NCBI RefSeq assembly: GCF_026745355.1
Contig: NC_079203.1
Span: forward strand, 310,001-374,000
Reading direction: 5' to 3'
From: Beta vulgaris subsp. vulgaris
Lineage: Eukaryota; Streptophyta; Magnoliopsida; Caryophyllales; Amaranthaceae
Length of the DNA stretch: 64,000 nucleotides
Numbering within the stretch: the first letter of the stretch is position 1; the number at the start of each line of letters is the position of its first letter. Both the position numbers and the translations under genes were made by a program. Positions 58,103-64,000 of the stretch are shown piece by piece. The notes beneath the pieces were generated by a model. It worked only from the letters and a program-made list of their open reading frames with translations, did not search any database and had not been told where the DNA came from.

Positions 58103-61100
58103 GCACTTTTTAACCGCGGCAAATAGCATTTATTCTACTAGTGAATAGCGGCATCCCAATGCTCAACATAAGGCTCCTACATAAATTGAGAGAGGATATG
58201 AACCGAATAGGCTAAATCGGGCCGAGTGACAACCAAGTAGATAAGGCGGCCCACAAGACGACGGTAGGCAGCAGGATCAGAATAGAGAGCCCTGGTAGCT
58301 AAGCCAGGCTTGTGATTCTGCTCAATGGAAAATCAACAGGTTTGGAAACTAATAATCCGACCTCAGACATAATATCAAGAGTGTACTTCCACTGACATAA
58401 GAATAATCCGGAGGAGCTATGAGCAACCTCAATCCAAGAAAGTATTTTAAAGAGCCAAGATCTTTCATATGAAAAGAATCACTGAAATGGGTCTTGGAAG
58501 CCATCAGGGAAGTAGAATCATTCCCAGAAATGATTAAGTCATCAACATAAACAAACACATTCATTTGAACCGAACCATGAGTGTAAGTAAACAAAGAATA
58601 GTGAGAATATGATTGTAAGAAACCATAACCTCGTAAAGCAGTGACTAATTTGGCGAACCAACATCGAGGAGCCTGTTTAAGACATATAAAGACTTCTGGA
58701 GTCGACAAACTAAATTCGGATCGGAAGAAGTAAAACCAGGAGGAAGTTTCATGTAAACTTCCTCAGTAGATCGCCATGTAAGAAGGCACTGTGAACATCC
58801 ATTTGATGATGTTCCGAATTCTTAGAAGCACCAATAGCCAAAAAAGCACGAATAGTGACCATTTTCGCAACGAGAGCAAAGGTTTCAGTGTAGTCAATGC
58901 CTTCTTCCTGATGATTGACAAGAGCAACCAAATGAGACTTAAGTCGCTCAACAGAGCCATTTGAGTAATACTTGACACGTTAAACCCACCGGCAACCAAG
59001 AGCACATTTACCAGGAGGAAGAGGAACAAGAGACCAAGTGTCATTAGCCTCTAAAGCTTGAATTTCATCGGACATAGAACTCCTCCAATCACTACTTCTC
59101 ATTATTGCTTCTTAAAGATTTAGGTTCTGACTTTGAAGTAATAGCTGCAAGAAATAGCCGATAATGCATAGAAAAATTGTCACAATTAATATAGTGCGCA
59201 ATAGGATAAGGAGTACCTGAAGCAGACTATAGAGACAGAGTGGAGCAGGACGGACCTTGAACAACAACAGGATTGGTAACATAATTACGTAATAAAATAG
59301 ACGGAAGTTTATGCATGCCACCACCCAAGTCAGAAGAAGAAGATGAAGTAGTGGGCTTTGAGGGAGAAGGAGTAGTTGAAGTAGGAGTTGGCGGCCCAAC
59401 AGAACGGGAATGAGAGAGAGGCAAATTTGCGATAATAGAAGGATCAGTAGGCCTAGAAGGAGACCCAGAAAGCATGGGGGCAGATTGAGTGAGCGGGGAA
59501 GGGTCAGTGGTAGGGGACTCAGATTGGGCTGTGAACTGAGGCCCAGTTGGAGAAGGCGTTAAACTAGGCGCTAATTGAGAAAAGGAGGTGAGTTGTGGCG
59601 GAGGGGTACTTGGGAGGGAAATAGCATTGGGCCCAGTAGAGCAGTTAGGAGAAGAGGAAGAGGGAGATTCGGTGTTAGGGTCCGTAGAAATAGAAGAGGA
59701 AAGAGAAGAAGTATGGGGCTCATCAGAAGGAAACAAAGGATTTGGTTCATCAGATTCAATAATAGGAGTAAAATCATCATGAATATCGCAAATGGGAACA
59801 ATAGCATAGGGAACAATATTGGCTTTTTCTGGATGAATAAAGGGGAAAAGATTCTGAAAAAACTTGACATCACGAGAAATAAAAAATTTCCGAGCATCTA
59901 AATCAAATAGTTTCCACCCTTTCTTGCCAAAAGGATACCCCATAAAAAGACATTTCCTACTCCGACTGGCAAATTTATCACTTTTGGATTTTAAGTTATG
60001 GGCAAAACAAAGACATCCAAAAGTATAAATTTCATCATAAGAAGGACAAGTGCCAGTCAAAATTTCATAATGAGATTTGTTATCAAGTAAAGGGGTAGGA
60101 GTACGGTTTATTAAATGTGCTGCAGCAAGAACACCTTCACCCCAAAAATAAATAGGCAAATTGGCCTGAAATCTCAAAGCTCTCCCAACATTCAAAATAT
60201 GTTTGTGTTTGCGCTCAACTCGCCTATTTTGTTGTGGAGAATGGGTACAATAGGTATAAAAAAATCCTATGCATGGCAGAAAAATAGTCATGTAAACAAT
60301 GAAATTCCGTATCATTATCACTTTGAACTATTTTGATGGTTTGAGAGTATTGACGATCAACCATAGCAACAAAGGACATAAATATGCGAAATACTTTAGT
60401 TTTATCCACCATTACAAAAACCCATACAATACGGGAATAATCATCTACAATAGTCAAGAAATATCGAGCACCACAAGTAGATTGATGCTTATAAGGTCCC
60501 CATAAATCACAATGTATTTTCCTCAAAAATCCTAGAAGCTCTATTCTCACTTAAAGGAAATTTATCGCGAGAGTGTTTAGCACGAAAACAAATTTCACAT
60601 GCCTTATTCAAACTACCTTTTAAACCAAAAACATGATGAAGTAATTAATTTTACGACTTTCTCAGATTGGGTGGCCCATGCGTTGATGCCAAAGAGTGAG
60701 AGAAGAAGAGACACTATGAACTGTGACATGTTGAACTTCCTTCGTTCCGAAGTAGTAGAATCCATCTCGTCTAAAACCCGTTCTAATCTGCTTCTTCGAT
60801 TGGTCCTGAATAACACATGTATGTAAGTCAAAGTGAATAATACAATGCAAAGTATCGGTTAATTGAGATATAGAAACCAAATTGCAATTCAAGGACGGAA
60901 CATATAGAACATGAGATAGAATAATGTGAGAAGAAAGACGAACCAAACCCTCTTGTGTTGCAACAATAGTAGTACCATTTGGTAAATCAACCGGGCCAGG
61001 AGAAGACAAGGTAACAATATCAGAAAGCCAAGTGAGATTACCAGTAACATGGCGAGAAGCGCCAGTATCAAGTATCCATGAAAAATTGTCAAACTTACCC

Positions 61101-61228
61101 GTTGAACAATCATCGGGAATTTTGGTACTAACAATTAAACCCACCAATACCTTCCACTGTTCTGCTGTAAATAAAGATAGATTGGCTATATATAGGCCCT
61201 ACCAAGAGTTGGGTTCAAGCAACTTTTG

Positions 61229-61654
61229 CCCTATTTGGCAAATAGAGTTTAGAATTTAGCTATTAGACTTTAGAGTTTGTTGTTAAAGTTTTAATTTTTT
61301 TTTCCAGGCGGATTTGACTGCTGATTTGACAACTTTTTTTTATAAATGTGTTTGGTAACAATTAACTGATTGCTAAAAGTCTATTGCCATTTGTTCGTTT
61401 GAAATGATATTGATAGACATTTTAATACATATGTTTATAATTAGTATTATTATTAAAAGTAAAAAAATCATTAAACATTCTTTTACCTAATCCTCTAAAG
61501 AAAAAGCTCCTATTAGGAGCTTTTTCATTTTGAGAGTTTTTATTCCAAAACTCTCTTTTACCAAACACCCGTTTTAGAGTTTTTAACTAGTCAAAACTCT
61601 AAAATTGGTTCAAAACTCTATTTTTACTCCAAAATTGTAATTGACAAACACCCC
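61229..61654. mobile_element. PIF/Harbinger-like MITE, same family as 23,080
   Basis: Ends GCCCTATTTGGCAAAT and ATTGACAAACACCCC, with TTT on both sides (61226-61228, 61655-61657). Interior shares GAGTTTTGAC, the GGGTGTTTGGT word and the AAAAAGCTCC...GAGCTTTTTC hairpin with the element at 23,080, in opposite orientation. Confidence 0.75.
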
Positions 61655-61949
61655 TTTGTCTATAATGGAAAATCAAAAGAAAGTCGCAAGCGTGAGTATT
61701 AGAGGGGTATGGGACTTGAATTTCCTAGTCTATAACTTGACAAGCGACGCAATTTTCGAGGGATAAAGTGGAATTTCCCCTTATGTTTGTCATAAAATGT
61801 GAAAAGATAGAATTGTGTCTTCAATAGCAAAGACTCATCCCCTAACTAGCCTACTCATTAGATGTAAAGCCAATGGTTGCGCAAGCGAATTTGCTCGAGC
61901 TCACCTTGACAAACAAGTTTCTACCCTCTATGTTATACCCACCCTTGTG

Positions 61950-62710
61950 ATTTTTTCATGATCCATGTTGATGCGTCATTTATTGGTCTCTATGATATGG
62001 CAGGTCTTGGGGAGAATCAATGAGAGAAGTTGGGTTATAGGTAGGGGTGGCAATGAGACGAGACAATTCGCGAGCTACTTGAAATCCACTCGGTCAAAAC
62101 TCAGTCAAAGCTCGACTCGAGGGAGCTCAAATAATCGAACTCGAGCTCAACTCGAGATGTTGGTGAGTTGAGTTGAGCAACTCTATACTCGATCTGAGAA
62201 CTCGTGAGAAGCTCGAATACCCAATTACCAATAGCAAAATACATAATTTAACATTTTTCTACCTTATTTTTGCTTTTAACATGAGACACTTGTAAGCTAC
62301 TCGAAATCTACTCGGTCAAAGCTCGGACAAAACTCGGTCAAAACGCAACTCGAGTGAGCTTGACTCAACTGAAATTCGACTCAAAATGCTAACGAGTCGA
62401 GCTAGCTCAAACTCGAAATCAACTCGCATCATTTATTGCCACCCCTAGTTTTTACTAATGAGTCTCTTGCAGCTGATATTCTAAGCATTCTGGAGGCTAT
62501 GTATATTGTGGAGGCATACCATTTCCATAGATCTATCATCTACTCTTGATTGTAAGATGGTTGTTGACCTCATTAATCAAAAGAACATATTGGCAACATG
62601 TGCAGGAAATGGAGCAAGAGACACCCGGAGGTGCTAATTAAACAATGTGGAAACGACAACAAAACGGTGGATGATTTGGCTAAGAATTGTAGAAACCCGG
62701 ATTTGAAATG
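61950..62710 (+). pseudogene. RNase H-like (RVT_3) pseudogene split by a MITE
   Basis: The left part reads IHVDASFIGLYDMAGLG (61958-62035), the first strand and catalytic Asp of plant RNase H-like domains. After the MITE comes TNESLAADILSILEAMYIVE, then LDCKMVVDLINQKN and, frame-shifted, NKTVDDLAKN. Stops and shifts make it non-coding. Confidence 0.65.
62042..62447. mobile_element. hAT-like MITE rich in CTCGA words, 406 bp
   Basis: Ends TAGGGGTGGCAATGA and TTATTGCCACCCCTA are inverted. Flanking 8-mers GTTATAGG and GTTTTTAC agree only at four positions, so the duplication is worn. Interior repeats GAAATC(C/T)ACTCGGTCAAA and CTCGAGCTC. Confidence 0.72.
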
Positions 62711-62794
62711 TACTATAACTAGGAATTTCCCTACCTCTCCTAGTTATTGTATGGAACATTTAGTTTCGAATTATATGAACTTTGATATTGTAAG

Positions 62795-63246
62795 TTCTAT
62801 TGACTATCAATCTAAGAATAATAGCAAACAATAATAGAATATCAAATAAGAAAGCAGGAAAGAACACACCAGAACTTTCACGTGGAAACCCAAGAATTGG
62901 GAGAAGAACCACGAATATGCACTAGGAATCAATGAATGTTCAAGAAAGATTACAAAAGCGCTCAAGAACTCTCTCTAAAGCTTTTTTTCTCTCAAATATG
63001 TGTTTAAAGATGAAGAATACATTATTGACGTAATTAGGGCACCTATTTATACCCCCACTAAAGAAAACCGCAAAAAACCGCGTTTGCGAAGCGTTTGCGA
63101 TAGGTGCGGGCGCACCACTGTTTGGTGTGGGCGCACCAGTATTTGGTGCGGGCGCACCCCGTGTGCCGAACCCCTTTTCTTTCTACGCAACCTTTCTCCA
63201 CACCCCATACACCCCATTGAGCCTCATATGGACCATATATCCAACA
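62795..63246 (-). repeat. 3' LTR of a third copia element (approximate)
   Basis: On the minus strand the right boundary is CCAAGTGGGAGAT (polypurine tract) followed by TGTTGGATATATGG, the usual start of Tork/TNT1-like LTRs. The other boundary is guessed at TGTAAG (62795), since the partner LTR is outside the window. The LTR holds three TTTGGTGTGGGCGCACC-like repeats (63107-63163). Confidence 0.6.
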
Positions 63247-63342
63247 ATCTCCCACTTGGAGATAGGTGTAAGTGAAGAAAACTCCATACTTTCATCATCT
63301 TCTCATTCATCTCAACTCCTAATCCACCATCTTCGCCAACAA

Positions 63343-64000
63343 TCAACAAAGACCAACTAAGGTTCTGCACAACCTTTGTTTATCACAACTCACACTCTTA
63401 GTGAGCATATCTGTTGGATTCTTAGCACCCAACACTTTCTCCGGACTCAACTCATTCTCCTCCACTAAACTCCTGATATAGTAAAAACGCCTACGAATGT
63501 GTTTAGTCCTACAATGATACATGGAATTCTTAGCCAAATGCACTGCACTTTGACTATCACTGTAAAGTATCACTTTCTCCTATTTAATGCCCATCTCCTC
63601 AAGAAAACCAATCAACCATACCATCTCCTTACCTGCCTCCGACATAGCCACATACTCAGACTATGTAGTAGACAAAGATATACACTTCTGTAACTTGGAC
63701 ATCCAACTCACTGCAGTACCCCCCACAGTAGATACATATTCTGAAGTGCTTTTGCTTGTATCGATATCTCCACTGAGATCAGCATCAACATAACCCTCTA
63801 GCTTTACTCCCTTCTGCCAGAAACAAAGCCCCATACTTGAAGTACCCTTCAAATACCTTAGTAACCACTTTACAGCCTCCCAATGTTTCTCACCTGGATT
63901 AGAAACAAACCTGCTAACAACTCCCACTGCAAAAGCAATGTCTGGTCGTGTGCACACCATGTCATACATCAAGCTACCAACAACTGAAGCATAGGGAACA
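63343..64000 (-). pseudogene. Copia pol 3' part, window-truncated, two stops
   Basis: Minus-strand RT end and RNase H: VCTRPDIAFAVGVVSRF, HWEAVKWLLRYLKGT, GYVDADLSGDIDTSKST, SEYVAMSEAGKEMVWL, LYSDSQSAVHLAKN. This is the Tork/TNT1-like type. In-frame TAG codons fall after SLSTT (63661-63663) and after EEMGIK (63579-63581 region). Coding ends at 63343; the rest lies beyond the window edge. Confidence 0.85.

Larger units (their letters stand above)
56697..58143. mobile_element. Non-autonomous CACTA (En/Spm) element, 1,447 bp
   Basis: Ends CACTAGTAGAATAATTGC and GCATTTATTCTACTAGTG are near-perfect inverted repeats of about 23 bp beginning with CACTA. The 3-bp duplication AAT is at 56694-56696 and 58144-58146, and copia coding continues on both sides. 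Four palindromes of TATTGCTGCGGTTTT type lie in the left subterminal zone and four in the right. No transposase is coded. The centre (about 57000-57720) looks like plant 5' leader sequence. Confidence 0.92.
56252..61180 (-). pseudogene. Decayed Ty1/copia element, split by a CACTA element
   Basis: Minus-strand pol fragments in order from the right: protease (WILDTGASRHVTGN, about 61070) and integrase zinc region (about 60680), integrase core ([14 protein letters not shown]; 60224-60550), integrase C-part (RVERKHKHILN, YFWGEGVL; 59227-60321), reverse transcriptase (TETFALVAKM; QAPRCWF; YVDDLIISGND, 58349-58931), then RNase H (CDSDWAACP, SSVEAKYR, 56260-56690). The frame is broken by many stops and shifts. 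Most of gag and both LTRs are missing; the left end abuts the tandem repeat. The CACTA element at 56697-58143 sits between the WDAAI and VVHYLKGT parts of the RT/RNase H junction. Confidence 0.88.

Noticed and set aside
1..64000. CRISPR array, operon or bacterial insert
   Set aside because: Spliced plant genes and plant transposons throughout; tandem repeats present have no regular unique spacers.

Overview
The window is nuclear DNA of a flowering plant, and its gene structures point to a dicot. Genes are split by GT-AG introns, the sequence is AT-rich, and the families present are plant-specific: plant CNGC channels, REM-type B3 factors, an F-box/FBA protein and a PLS-E pentatricopeptide protein. 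The gaps and introns are packed with Stowaway, PIF/Harbinger-like, hAT and CACTA elements, Helitrons, SINEs and Ty1/copia elements. The overall look would suit Caryophyllales (spinach, beet or quinoa relatives), but that is only an impression.

Layout. 1-11.5 kb: two tandem cyclic nucleotide-gated channel genes on the + strand. The first is cut by the window edge or has lost its 5' exons; the second is complete (739 aa). They are separated by a solo LTR, a SINE, a composite repeat carrying a LONGIFOLIA/TRM-like exon fragment, and a Helitron. 12.4-15.8 kb: a seven-exon minus-strand gene for a UGNT1-like nucleotide-sugar transporter. 18.4-31.9 kb: a 14-exon MON1/SAND gene (633 aa) whose two long introns hold a LINE remnant, MITEs and a Ty3/gypsy remnant. 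33.5-41.8 kb and 48.2-51.0 kb: two REM-type double-B3 genes with the same exon plan. The first has a young copia element (36,291-41,424) in its third intron and a Helitron derivative in its first. 44.8-46.1 kb: an intronless F-box gene lies between the two REM genes. 51.7-53.4 kb: an intronless minus-strand PPR gene. From 54 kb to the right edge no host gene is intact. That part holds SINEs, a three-unit tandem repeat of about 320 bp, a decayed copia element split by a 1.45 kb CACTA element, an RNase H-like pseudogene split by a hAT-like MITE, and the 3' end of a third copia element.

The host genes do not form one pathway. CNGCs are plasma-membrane or endomembrane calcium channels, the transporter works in Golgi/ER glycosylation, MON1 activates Rab7 with CCZ1, REM proteins are nuclear, F-box proteins serve SCF ubiquitin ligases, and the PPR protein is probably organellar. 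What joins the window is local duplication (CNGC pair, REM pair) followed by heavy, often nested transposon insertion. The points most worth checking are a changed selectivity filter in the first CNGC, Helitrons that carry a SINE-like tRNA module, the palindrome arrays at both ends of the CACTA element, a young copia with non-canonical TA...TA LTR ends, and a bare poly(T) tract between target-site duplications. I found no wholly new multi-gene system.
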